This document shows, piece after piece, positions 1 to 5,586 of a stretch of 9,360 nucleotides of DNA. The stretch is from an uncultured Desulfobacterales bacterium (GTDB lineage Bacteria > Desulfobacterota > Desulfobacteria > Desulfobacterales > JAFDCJ01), in NCBI GenBank assembly GCA_945787595.1, contig CALZJV010000523.1:1-9360 (forward strand). Reading direction: 5' to 3'. Each line of letters starts with the position of its first letter. The stretch's first letter is position 1. A program made the translations under genes and the position numbers. A model generated the notes under the pieces. The model saw nothing but the letters and a program-made list of their open reading frames with translations, was not told the DNA's origin and did no database searches.

Positions 1-29
1 ACGGTTGAAATAAAGTACCCTAATTTTAT

Positions 30-52
30 AGGGGAATGACACCCCTTCTTTT
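30..52 (+). terminator. Weak terminator-like hairpin at left edge
   Basis: AGGGG (30-34) and CCCCT (42-46) can form a 5-bp stem with a 7-nt loop, followed by TTCTTTT. It could end a gene lying left of the window. The stem is short, so this is tentative. Apart from this and the palindrome at 138-151, I see nothing in 1-171. Confidence 0.25.
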
Positions 53-137
53 CCCTGTCTTCCTCCTGCCCTGTAAGTCATTGGCATCACGACGATTTTT
101 CTCCTACTCCCACTTTCTTCCAAAGAAATTTCCAGAC

Positions 138-151
138 AATCGTTAACGATT
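138..151. promoter_or_regulatory. Perfect 14-bp palindrome upstream of sigma-54 promoter
   Basis: AATCGTTAACGATT is its own reverse complement and ends 20 bp before the -24 element at 172. A dimeric regulator could bind there. No matching palindrome was seen before the other two sigma-54 sites, so it is not shown to be the shared activator site. Confidence 0.35.
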
Positions 152-171
152 TATATCATCTGCGAGATATC

Positions 172-187
172 TGGCATACGGCTTGCA
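172..187 (+). promoter_or_regulatory. Sigma-54 (-24/-12) promoter 1
   Basis: TGGCATACGGCTTGCA has the GG and GC dinucleotides at the spacing of the RpoN consensus TGGCAC-N5-TTGCW, with T for C at one position of the -24 box. Transcription would start near 198, giving a leader of about 38 nt to the ATG at 236. Two closer matches at 1216 and 5267 make chance unlikely. An RpoN enhancer-binding activator would be required; none is encoded in the window. Confidence 0.65.
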
Positions 188-235
188 AAATGGTAGGTTA
201 AAAGTCAATATGACTCATTCTTGGGAGAAAATGTA

Positions 236-442
236 ATGCCAAACATTGATGAAAAGCAAACAAAATTTCAGCGTTTATCTTCAACATTGATTGCAAAGAT
301 AGACATAGGAGTACTGCTTAACTGCCAGGCTTTGCGCGATCATCATGAAAGCTCAACTGTTTCAGAATGGCTATCTGATATTTCACAGGATGACCTAAGC
401 TGTTCCGACGAAGCCAGCGATAACTACTATAGTGTCAGCTAG
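236..442 (+). CDS. Small orphan protein (68 aa), first gene of sigma-54 cassette 1
   Basis: I do not recognise this family. The frame is open from a TTG at 221, but ATG 236 is chosen because GGGAG (223-227) lies 8 nt upstream of it. The protein starts MPNIDEKQTKF, has a short hydrophobic stretch (LIAKIDIGVLLNC) too weak for a clear membrane span, and ends in an acidic, Ser-rich tail with two Tyr (DDLSCSDEASDNYYSVS). It has no signal peptide or lipobox. It lies just downstream of sigma-54 promoter 1 and 21 nt before the small basic protein, so the two are probably co-transcribed. Unlike its two neighbours it has no counterpart in the cassette at 5340-5993. A peptide precursor or a regulator are possible but unsupported guesses. 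Confidence 0.6.
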   Translation: MPNIDEKQTKFQRLSSTLIAKIDIGVLLNCQALRDHHESSTVSEWLSDISQDDLSCSDEASDNYYSVS

Positions 443-443
443 A

Positions 444-460
444 AAAAGCCAGGGGCTTTT
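444..460 (+). promoter_or_regulatory. Hairpin occluding the Shine-Dalgarno of the 464 gene
   Basis: AAAAGCC (444-450) pairs perfectly with GGCTTTT (454-460) around the loop AGG. The AGGGG that serves as ribosome site for ATG 464 lies in the loop and 3' arm. The stem starts 1 nt after the TAG of the upstream gene, so a terminating ribosome would melt it. This suggests translational coupling. Confidence 0.4.
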
Positions 461-463
461 GCC

Positions 464-664
464 ATGCGAATTGTGCCAATCAATTTAAACAGCAAAGCAT
501 CTATTAGAGATAAAGCACGGCTGAACATCTGCATTGCAAAAGACCTGGCTGATAGTTTTGGTGGGAGAAAAGCTGACTATTTAATAAGACTAAATCGGAA
601 GCTGAGAATGAATATCGCCTTAACCTCTGTTCATTTAACAAATTGTTTGGCAAAAGCCGGCTAG
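464..664 (+). CDS. Small basic protein (66 aa), cassette copy 1
   Basis: The family is unknown to me, but the protein is clearly real because a paralogue lies at 5340-5531. The shared core contains DKARLNICIAKDL, DSFGGRKA and YL-RLN--LRM. Over 35 core codons 30 residues are identical, 15 codons differ only synonymously and 5 change the residue, which points to selection on the protein. It is Lys/Arg-rich and has no signal peptide, so it is probably cytoplasmic; the helical pattern could suit nucleic-acid or protein binding (inference). ATG 464 is supported by alignment with ATG 5340, where M1, V4, S10, K11, S13 and R15-D16-K17 coincide. The gene sits between the orphan protein and the lipoprotein. 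A perfect palindrome, TAGAGTATACTCTA (662-675), overlaps its stop codon. Confidence 0.75.
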   Translation: MRIVPINLNSKASIRDKARLNICIAKDLADSFGGRKADYLIRLNRKLRMNIALTSVHLTNCLAKAG

Positions 665-680
665 AGTATACTCTAAAATT

Positions 681-878
681 ATGAAATCCAAAGGGTTTGT
701 TATAATTTTAATCCTCAGCATGCTTCCATTGATTTTGACCTCTTGCGACTATCGGACAGAGCTGGAGGGGGCATGGGTTGGATGCGAGATTCGAAAGCCT
801 CTCACTGATTGGACATTAATAATAAAGGGCAATCAATTTAGTTTAGTTCGCGAAGATTTGAATGTGTGGCAAAATTAA
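681..878 (+). pseudogene. Truncated lipoprotein (65 aa), TIGR03067-like, cassette copy 1
   Basis: A signal peptide with hydrophobic core VIILILSMLPLIL ends in lipobox LTSC, giving lipidated Cys22. The mature part begins EGAWVGCEIRKPL and matches the lipoprotein at 5587-5993: 25 of 35 residues are the same up to the conserved Trp. The paralogue then continues for about 80 residues with the rest of a lipocalin-like domain, but this copy stops after NVWQN. The lost part corresponds to the family pattern KG-F-L...GKTILGIYE...D-L. The break coincides with the start of IS-like DNA at about 870-880, so insertion followed by deletion probably cut the gene. There is no convincing Shine-Dalgarno; translation may depend on the gene ending 16 nt upstream. 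The remnant could still be exported but would lack most of its fold. Confidence 0.6.
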
Positions 879-1042
879 GATTTTATGTCAACCTGCAACT
901 CTGTAACTTCACCCCTTTCGACGGATCAGGTGAAATCGCACGATATTAAAACTGCACCGCAACTGTTCGCCGGCGTTCATTCAAGGCCCCCACTTGCTTA
1001 AATGTCCGCTATCGTACACCACCTGTAACGGTAACGAACACC
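879..1042. mobile_element. Probable insertion-sequence end remnant
   Basis: This segment is more GC-rich than its AT-rich flanks, has no convincing ORF on either strand, and ends at 1010-1041 in two direct repeats 22 nt apart (TATCGTACAC, TAACGAACAC). The same arrangement recurs at 5003-5034. Repeated units inside an end are known from IS21-family elements, which is only a suggestion here because no transposase gene remains. It abuts the point where the lipoprotein copy is cut. AT-rich DNA without a recognisable gene follows to 1215. Confidence 0.35.
1010..1041. repeat. IS-end-like repeat, copy A
   Basis: TATCGTACAC (1010-1019) and TAACGAACAC (1032-1041) are 22 nt apart, separated by CACCTGTAACGG. 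The 29 bp from 1013 match 5006-5034 with about four mismatches, in the same orientation. The same two-unit architecture at two places indicates a shared origin, most simply as ends of one type of mobile element. Confidence 0.5.
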
Positions 1043-1215
1043 AGTTATAAATGCCTAAAGTTAAAAAAGACTATGCATCATTAGTTGGCCGGTAGCCTAT
1101 ATTTTCTATAAGATACTGTAATCAAAAAGTTTTTTGTTCCCCTTAAATTCCATTTTCAAACATCATTCAAAATTATAAAACCAATATTAATATCATATTC
1201 AATCTTGGAGATGAT

Positions 1216-1231
1216 TGGCACACCCCTTGCT
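1216..1231 (+). promoter_or_regulatory. Sigma-54 (-24/-12) promoter 2
   Basis: TGGCACACCCCTTGCT fits the RpoN consensus TGGCAC-N5-TTGCW throughout. It differs from the site at 5267 in one base (C/A in the spacer), and the flanks also resemble each other (CTATTAATGG against ATTATAG). Transcription would start near 1241, leaving a leader of about 260 nt before the gene at 1502. Confidence 0.75.
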
Positions 1232-1241
1232 CTATTAATGG

Positions 1242-1501
1242 AATAGTTATTCGTTATTTGTGATTTTTTGATCGTAAATATAAATTCAATATCCTCTGAA
1301 TTAATGAGCGAGAGAGACATAAGGTTATGGCGATGTTCGACTGGATTTCACTGAAGATGCCAAAGGAGATATCAATCAGGTAATTGCCCATTTTGGTTTG
1401 GCAAACATAACCTTCAATAAAATCGGTTAACGCCAAAAGTTATTTTGACCTGAATACCTGAATTTTGCAGGTAATATACGGTCAGGGAAGGAGAAAGTAC
1501 A
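1242..1501 (+). other. Long leader with possible degenerate small ORF
   Basis: This is the untranslated stretch between sigma-54 promoter 2 and ATG 1502. A stop-free frame at 1323-1430 has protein-like composition (DVRLDFTEDAKGDINQ, then IAHFGLANITFNKIG, then stop) but no start codon. An ATG at 1304 in another frame reads MSERDIRL and would need a one-base shift to join it. It may be a frameshifted small gene of about 43 codons, or chance. No clear riboswitch or terminator was recognised. Confidence 0.25.
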
Positions 1502-2353
1502 ATGGAAAAGGGGATTTTTTACATATTTGCTGTCATTTTGTCTATTACGCTTTTTACGCCTGGAAACGTGATTGCGAAAGATAAGGTTCGAATTGGAGGT
1601 GATGTTGTCGTCGATGAAGGAACCGAAGTAAAAGATGCCGTTGCCGTGGGCGGTAGCGTCACCGTAAATGGCAAGGTCTGGGATTCTGTTGTCGCGGTCG
1701 GTGGTTCGGTAATTTTAGGACACAACGCAGTGGTGGGAAAAGATGTGGTTTCGGTTGGAGGCGCAGTCAAACAAGAGCATGGCTCTAAAATACATGGTGA
1801 TGTAGTCGAGGTGAATATTCCCGGTGTTTCTGCAATAATACCATTCTTTATTGAAGACACATCTTCAAGTTGGTTCTGGACCTTTAAAATCACTATATTT
1901 TTCGGATTCCTAGCACTTGCTGTTTTGATGGTCGCAGTACTGCCAAAGCCGTTTAATTTGATTTCCAACAATGTGCAACAAAATTTGGGAAAGGTAATTC
2001 TCTGGGCTGTTTTGGGGCTGGTTGTACTCATTCCGTTGGCATTCTTTTTGGTAATTTCGATCGTTGGTATACCACTGATTGCGCTGGAAGTTCTTTTAGT
2101 TGGAATCGCATTTCTGTTGGGGTACATCGCCATCGCCCAGCTCATCGGGGATAAGATAGCAGCGCTTATGAAAAGACCTGCACTTGGTGTAATTTGGCTT
2201 ACCGTGATGGGGCTTTTAGCGCTATGGCTTATCGGCTGGGTGCCGTTGCTGGGATCACTCGTTAAAGCCGCTGTTATCGTGCTGGGATTTGGCGGTGTTC
2301 TTGCGACTCTTTTTACCTCCAGAAAAAGGGTCCAGGTTGAAAATCCTTTGTAA
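1502..2353 (+). CDS. Envelope protein: bactofilin-like beta-repeat domain plus membrane segments (283 aa)
   Basis: ATG 1502 follows AAGGAG (1488-1493) at 8 nt. Residues 1-25 look like a Sec signal peptide (cleavage near VIA/KD). Residues about 29-103 hold short repeats of the type VGGSV-V-G-V (VGGSVTVNGKV, VGGSVILGHN, VGGAVKQE), as in polymer-forming bactofilin-like beta-solenoids, here presumably periplasmic. Hydrophobic stretches at about 124-147, 162-215 and 226-271 give several inner-membrane spans, and a basic tail follows (SRKRVQVENPL). Proteins of this architecture are widespread and mostly uncharacterised. The gene lies under sigma-54 promoter 2 and 115 nt before a SHOCT-like lipoprotein, probably one transcription unit. 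A role in envelope stress or structure is inference. The long antisense frame over it (1519-2391) is a shadow. Confidence 0.8.
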   Translation: MEKGIFYIFAVILSITLFTPGNVIAKDKVRIGGDVVVDEGTEVKDAVAVGGSVTVNGKVWDSVVAVGGSVILGHNAVVGKDVVSVGGAVKQEHGSKIHGDVVEVNIPGVSAIIPFFIEDTSSSWFWTFKITIFFGFLALAVLMVAVLPKPFNLISNNVQQNLGKVILWAVLGLVVLIPLAFFLVISIVGIPLIALEVLLVGIAFLLGYIAIAQLIGDKIAALMKRPALGVIWLTVMGLLALWLIGWVPLLGSLVKAAVIVLGFGGVLATLFTSRKRVQVENPL

Positions 2354-2373
2354 TCCCCAACCCTGTATAACCT

Positions 2374-2406
2374 GTCCGCACCCCTCTGCATGGCCGGAGG
2401 GCGGAC
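2374..2406 (+). other. GC-rich intergenic hairpin
   Basis: GTCCGC (2374-2379) pairs with GCGGAC (2401-2406), and CCCTC can pair with GAGGG inside. No T-run follows (TTAAATACG), so it looks more like an mRNA-stabilising or processing element between the genes at 1502 and 2469 than a terminator. Confidence 0.4.
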
Positions 2407-2468
2407 TTAAATACGAAAAATTAACAAGAAAGCTCGAAAGTACGAAAACAATTAAAAAGGAGATTAAA

Positions 2469-2693
2469 ATGAGAAAAATCATCTGTGTTATACTTATGCT
2501 GGCCATGTTAACCATAATGGCATCATGCATAGCCGTGGGCGCGGGGGGCAAAAAAGTTGAAAATCAACCCACCCTGGGTCAACAACTAATAGATTTGAAA
2601 AAAGCCCAGGATGAGGGCGCTATCTCGAAGCAGGAGTATGCTGAATTAAGGGAAAAGCTGAAGAAGTCCCATGAGGATCATAGAAGTAAATAA
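2469..2693 (+). CDS. Small lipoprotein with SHOCT-like C-terminus (74 aa)
   Basis: ATG 2469 is chosen over upstream in-frame starts because AAGGAG (2457-2462) lies 6 nt before it and the product then begins with a proper signal peptide (MRKIICVILMLAMLTIMASC). Lipobox MASC gives lipidated Cys20. After a Gly-rich linker (VGAGGKK) comes a helical region reading LGQQLIDLKKAQDEGAISK then QEYAELREKLKKS, the pattern of the SHOCT domain (Leu-rich helix, D/E-x-G-x-I-S/T, x-EY/EF, K-x-x-L). SHOCT units are usually oligomerisation or targeting tails. It probably shares a transcript with the membrane protein at 1502-2353, consistent with an envelope function. No clear terminator follows; an A6/T6 pairing at about 2718-2738 is too weak to call. 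Confidence 0.75.
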   Translation: MRKIICVILMLAMLTIMASCIAVGAGGKKVENQPTLGQQLIDLKKAQDEGAISKQEYAELREKLKKSHEDHRSK

Positions 2694-2845
2694 GCTGAGT
2701 AAGAATTTTGTGACAAAAAAAACACCATTTTTTATTAGTAATATCCGACCCAACATTTTTTAATGCCGTTAGGTTCTATCATCTGGTCATCATTTTGATA
2801 AACTTATGAGGTCAACATTACTTCTGAACGAAGGATTAAAGAGAA

Positions 2846-4756
2846 ATGAAACGAATCAATCATTACGTCGTATTGGTGATCCTCTTCGGGACCATGATAT
2901 CCGGTTGTGCAACCGCCCCGAAACACCCGGCCTTACAACAGGCTGACCTGCCTGATTTAATTCCGGTCCGGAAATTCTTTTTAAGCGGTAAGACAAATTA
3001 TGACTACAAAATCTCGCCGGATGGTAAGAAACTCGCCTGGTTTGCCCCGAAGAAATTCCGCAGAACTATTTTCTTTAGAACCGTTGGACAAAATAATACA
3101 AAAGCCATTGACACCCACTCACGCCGCAGTATCTACAATCATCACTGGTTGCAGGATAGTCGACGGTTGCTTTACATGCAGGATCAGGAGGGTAACGAAA
3201 ACCATCACATTTATCTGGTCGATACATTGCATCCGGATCAAAAGCCGGTTGACCTGACTCCCTTTAGCAGTACCAGAGCAGGGATTCATCAGATCATTCG
3301 ATCCGATCCGGACCATATCCTGATTGTTCACAACCAACGCGATAAAACCGTTTTCGATCTATACCGGGTCAACCTGAGCACCTACCAGCAGACGCTGCTG
3401 GTCCAAAACCCCGGTGATGTAGTTTCGTGGATTACAGATCAAGAAGGCGATCTGCGGGCGCGAGTCAGAAAAATCCAAACTGATAATTGGGCTCTTGAAC
3501 TGCTTCATCCACAACACCAGACCTGGAACGCCTTGATAACCTGGGATTTTAACGATTCGGTGCGGATTTTGGGATTTACACCTGATGATCGTGGTATGTG
3601 GTTGCTGTCCAACCGCGGACGGGAACGGGTTAATCTCGTTCGGCTGGACCTTAAAAGCGGTAAAGAAGTATTAATCTACGCCGACCAAAAGGTGGATGTG
3701 GCCGGGGTGGTCCTCAGTGATCTGACAAAAGAGCCCATTTGGGCATTTTCAGGCCCGGATTACCCGAAGACCCATTTTTTTGATTCGAAGTTGAAAGCCG
3801 TATTTGAGGATCTTCAGCAAAAGGAACCCATTGGCTTGTCCATAAAAAGCATGGATCATCAGGAACGCCAATTCACATATTCTCTCTATAACGACAAAGG
3901 TATAGCGCATTACCTTTTAGACCGGGAAACCGGAGAAAAGAAGTTTTTGGGGGAAGCCCCGATTGCTGAATATGCGGGTTCATTGACCACCGTTCAAACG
4001 GTTTCTTTAAAAAGTCGCGACGGGCTTGACCTGCACGGGTATCTATCGCTGCCGCGCGGTACCTCCGGCAAGCACCTTCCAATGGTGCTTTTAGTCCATG
4101 GCGGTCCCTGGAATCGCGATTGGTGGGAATATAACAGCGTGGTTCAGTTTCTGGCCAATCGAGGCTATGCAGTACTTCAAATCAATTATCGAGGCTCCAG
4201 GGGCTATGGTCGCACGTTTATGGAAGCGGCGATCGACGAATTTGCCGGTAAAATGCATACCGATCTGATCGACAGTGTTCAATGGGCCATTGCGAAAGGG
4301 ATTGCCGATCCTGATCGTATCGCCATCGCAGGCGGCAGCTACGGAGGCTATGCCACCTTGGTGGGGCTTACTTTTACCCCGGATACCTTTGCCTGCGGCG
4401 TGGATATTTTCGGACCGTCGAATCTGGTATCTTTACTGGATAACTTTCCTGAATATTGGAAACCTTGGATGTCATTTTGGCACAAATACGTCGGCGATCC
4501 CGGAAATCCTGAAGATCGTCGTAAAATGGAAGCCAAATCCCCATTGTTTCGGGTGGATCGGATTACCCGACCGCTTTTAATTGTTCAAGGCGCCAATGAC
4601 GTGCGGAGCACCCAACTTGAATCCGATCAAATGGTGGCGGCCCTGCAAATGGCCGTGTTGGTGTTTATCCGTAAAATGGAAGACTTCCTCGCCGAACATC
4701 TTGGGGGTCGCAGCGCGGGTTTTGATTATTACGAGTTGGGCCTGCTGATTTTTTAA
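2846..4756 (+). CDS. S9-family (prolyl oligopeptidase-like) lipoprotein peptidase lacking its catalytic His segment (636 aa)
   Basis: The start has AAGGA (2831-2835) upstream and a lipoprotein signal peptide (lipobox ISGC, Cys21). Residues about 50-380 form the beta-propeller-like part (YKISPDGKKLAW, HHWLQDSRRLLYMQD, ILGFTPDDRGMWLLSNRGRE). The alpha/beta-hydrolase domain follows: HGGPW near 418-422, NYRGSRGYG, nucleophile Ser498 in GGSYGGYA, and Asp585 in VQGANDVRST. After VAALQ (Q601) the family normally runs about 30 residues to a DEGHGF motif carrying the catalytic His and then ENR..FY; here the sequence passes almost directly to MEDFLAEHLGGR. Some 20-25 residues, including the His, appear deleted without loss of frame, and the flanks CAAATGG at 4628 and 4646 are repeated. 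The last residues (SAGFDYYELGLLIF) are not family-like. The enzyme is probably inactive, though the reading frame is intact. Confidence 0.8.
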   Translation: MKRINHYVVLVILFGTMISGCATAPKHPALQQADLPDLIPVRKFFLSGKTNYDYKISPDGKKLAWFAPKKFRRTIFFRTVGQNNTKAIDTHSRRSIYNHHWLQDSRRLLYMQDQEGNENHHIYLVDTLHPDQKPVDLTPFSSTRAGIHQIIRSDPDHILIVHNQRDKTVFDLYRVNLSTYQQTLLVQNPGDVVSWITDQEGDLRARVRKIQTDNWALELLHPQHQTWNALITWDFNDSVRILGFTPDDRGMWLLSNRGRERVNLVRLDLKSGKEVLIYADQKVDVAGVVLSDLTKEPIWAFSGPDYPKTHFFDSKLKAVFEDLQQKEPIGLSIKSMDHQERQFTYSLYNDKGIAHYLLDRETGEKKFLGEAPIAEYAGSLTTVQTVSLKSRDGLDLHGYLSLPRGTSGKHLPMVLLVHGGPWNRDWWEYNSVVQFLANRGYAVLQINYRGSRGYGRTFMEAAIDEFAGKMHTDLIDSVQWAIAKGIADPDRIAIAGGSYGGYATLVGLTFTPDTFACGVDIFGPSNLVSLLDNFPEYWKPWMSFWHKYVGDPGNPEDRRKMEAKSPLFRVDRITRPLLIVQGANDVRSTQLESDQMVAALQMAVLVFIRKMEDFLAEHLGGRSAGFDYYELGLLIF

Positions 4757-4996
4757 CCTAACCGTATCGTATTGCTTGTCAAAAATGGCAAGCTTGCACT
4801 TGAGGAATACTTTTATGGAACGCACCGTAATCATATGCACCCCATCCAATCAGATACCAAAAGCGTTATCTCAATTTTGATGGGGATTGCCGTTGATAAA
4901 AGCTTCCTTAAAAAGGTCGGACAACCCATTCTTCATTTTTTTCTTAAAATAATTCCCGCCGACCTCAATGTAGAGAAGCGAGCAATCACCATACTT
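4757..4996 (+). pseudogene. Fragment of class C beta-lactamase-family serine hydrolase
   Basis: Directly after the TAA of the peptidase, and in the same frame, the sequence reads LLVKNGKLALEEYFYG, then HPIQSDTKSVISILMGIA, then VGQPILHFF and KRAITI. This is the N-terminal part of the beta-lactamase/D-alanyl-D-alanine carboxypeptidase-like family (PF00144), including the S-x-x-K nucleophile motif (SDTK). The homology ends at KRAITI, where the family normally continues RHLLTMTSG; instead IS-like repeat DNA begins near 4994. It has no start codon or ribosome site of its own and lacks most of the catalytic domain, so it is a dead remnant. Its 5' end may have been lost in the event that also altered the tail of the peptidase gene. 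Confidence 0.7.
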
Positions 4997-5002
4997 GTAC
5001 GA

Positions 5003-5034
5003 TAACGAACACCGCCTGTAACAATAACGAACAC
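5003..5034. repeat. IS-end-like repeat, copy B
   Basis: TAACGAACAC occurs at 5003-5012 and again at 5025-5034, 22 nt apart, with ACCGCCTGTAACAA around the middle. It matches copy A at 1010-1041. It begins right where the serine-hydrolase fragment ends and is followed by TGTCA, so it may be a solo end left by an insertion that deleted the 3' part of that gene. Confidence 0.5.
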
Positions 5035-5065
5035 TGTCATTGACTGACTTCAACGTTTAAAAAGA

Positions 5066-5082
5066 TGCCGCTATTGGCGGCA
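5066..5082. other. Perfect 6-bp hairpin
   Basis: TGCCGC (5066-5071), loop TATTG, GCGGCA (5077-5082). Read on the minus strand it is followed by TCTTTTT, as in an intrinsic terminator, but there is no minus-strand gene nearby to its right. The rest of 5043-5266 shows no gene. Confidence 0.3.
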
Positions 5083-5266
5083 ATTAAATAAAGATAAATT
5101 TCCTGCCCCATTTTTCAACCTTAAAACTTTCTTATCTTCCTCGTTGCCCGAATAACGCTGCCTTGCGGCGAATCCCTGTCTCGAAAATATCAACTTTTCG
5201 ATAAACTTGAGAGATTGTCTGAAATTTTTCATTTTATCCTTCTTCACTCACCAAACTTGATAATTC

Positions 5267-5282
5267 TGGCACACCCATTGCT
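5267..5282 (+). promoter_or_regulatory. Sigma-54 (-24/-12) promoter 3
   Basis: TGGCACACCCATTGCT is a full match to the RpoN consensus and differs by one base from the site at 1216. The expected start near 5292 leaves a leader of about 48 nt to ATG 5340, similar to the 38 nt of cassette 1. Confidence 0.75.
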
Positions 5283-5339
5283 ATTATAGAAGGCAGGTTT
5301 CGTTAAACTCAATCTCAAATGAAGATAAGGGGTAGTATC

Positions 5340-5531
5340 ATGTTTAAGGTTCATCTTCATCCATCTAGTAAAATGTCCTGGCGAGATAAAGCACGGCTGA
5401 ATATCTGCATAGCGAAGGATCTGTCAGACAGCTTTGGGGGCAGAAAGGCAGAATACCTAAAGAGATTGAATCAGAACCTGAGAATGAGAGTTGCCTTTGA
5501 TACGATCCAGCCCTTTGCAAAAGCCGCCTGA
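5340..5531 (+). CDS. Small basic protein (63 aa), cassette copy 2
   Basis: This is the paralogue of the protein at 464-664. An in-frame ATG exists at 5319, but ATG 5340 is preferred: AAGGGG (5325-5330) lies 9 nt upstream, and from here the two proteins align without a gap (MFKVHLHPSSKMSWRDKARL against MRIVPINLNSKASIRDKARL). The core DKARLNICIAKDL, DSFGGRKA, YLKRLN, LRM is conserved; the C-terminal 15-18 residues vary but both end in AKA followed by G or A. It has no signal peptide and is strongly basic. The gene is 55 nt upstream of the lipoprotein paralogue and directly behind sigma-54 promoter 3. The function is unknown to me; conserved pairing with a lipoprotein suggests a functional link. 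Confidence 0.75.
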   Translation: MFKVHLHPSSKMSWRDKARLNICIAKDLSDSFGGRKAEYLKRLNQNLRMRVAFDTIQPFAKAA

Positions 5532-5586
5532 TACAAATTTTCATTAATCAATGACTGGTCGCCAAGCCTTAAAAAAAGGAGGAGCC

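Noticed and set aside
221..235. TTG start for the first gene
   Set aside because: The GGGAG lies inside this extension and is correctly spaced for ATG 236.
1254..1436. Minus-strand 60-aa ORF in the leader of the 1502 gene
   Set aside because: No ribosome site or family features; the plus strand frame at 1323-1430 looks more protein-like.
1519..2391. Long minus-strand ORF (290 aa) antisense to the bactofilin-like gene
   Set aside because: It mirrors the plus-strand gene over its whole length, is Thr/Ser/Pro-rich without domain motifs, and the plus strand has a signal peptide, repeats and a strong ribosome site.
2289..2468. Upstream extension of the SHOCT lipoprotein
   Set aside because: It overlaps the end of the preceding gene and has no ribosome site; ATG 2469 has AAGGAG and gives a proper lipoprotein signal.
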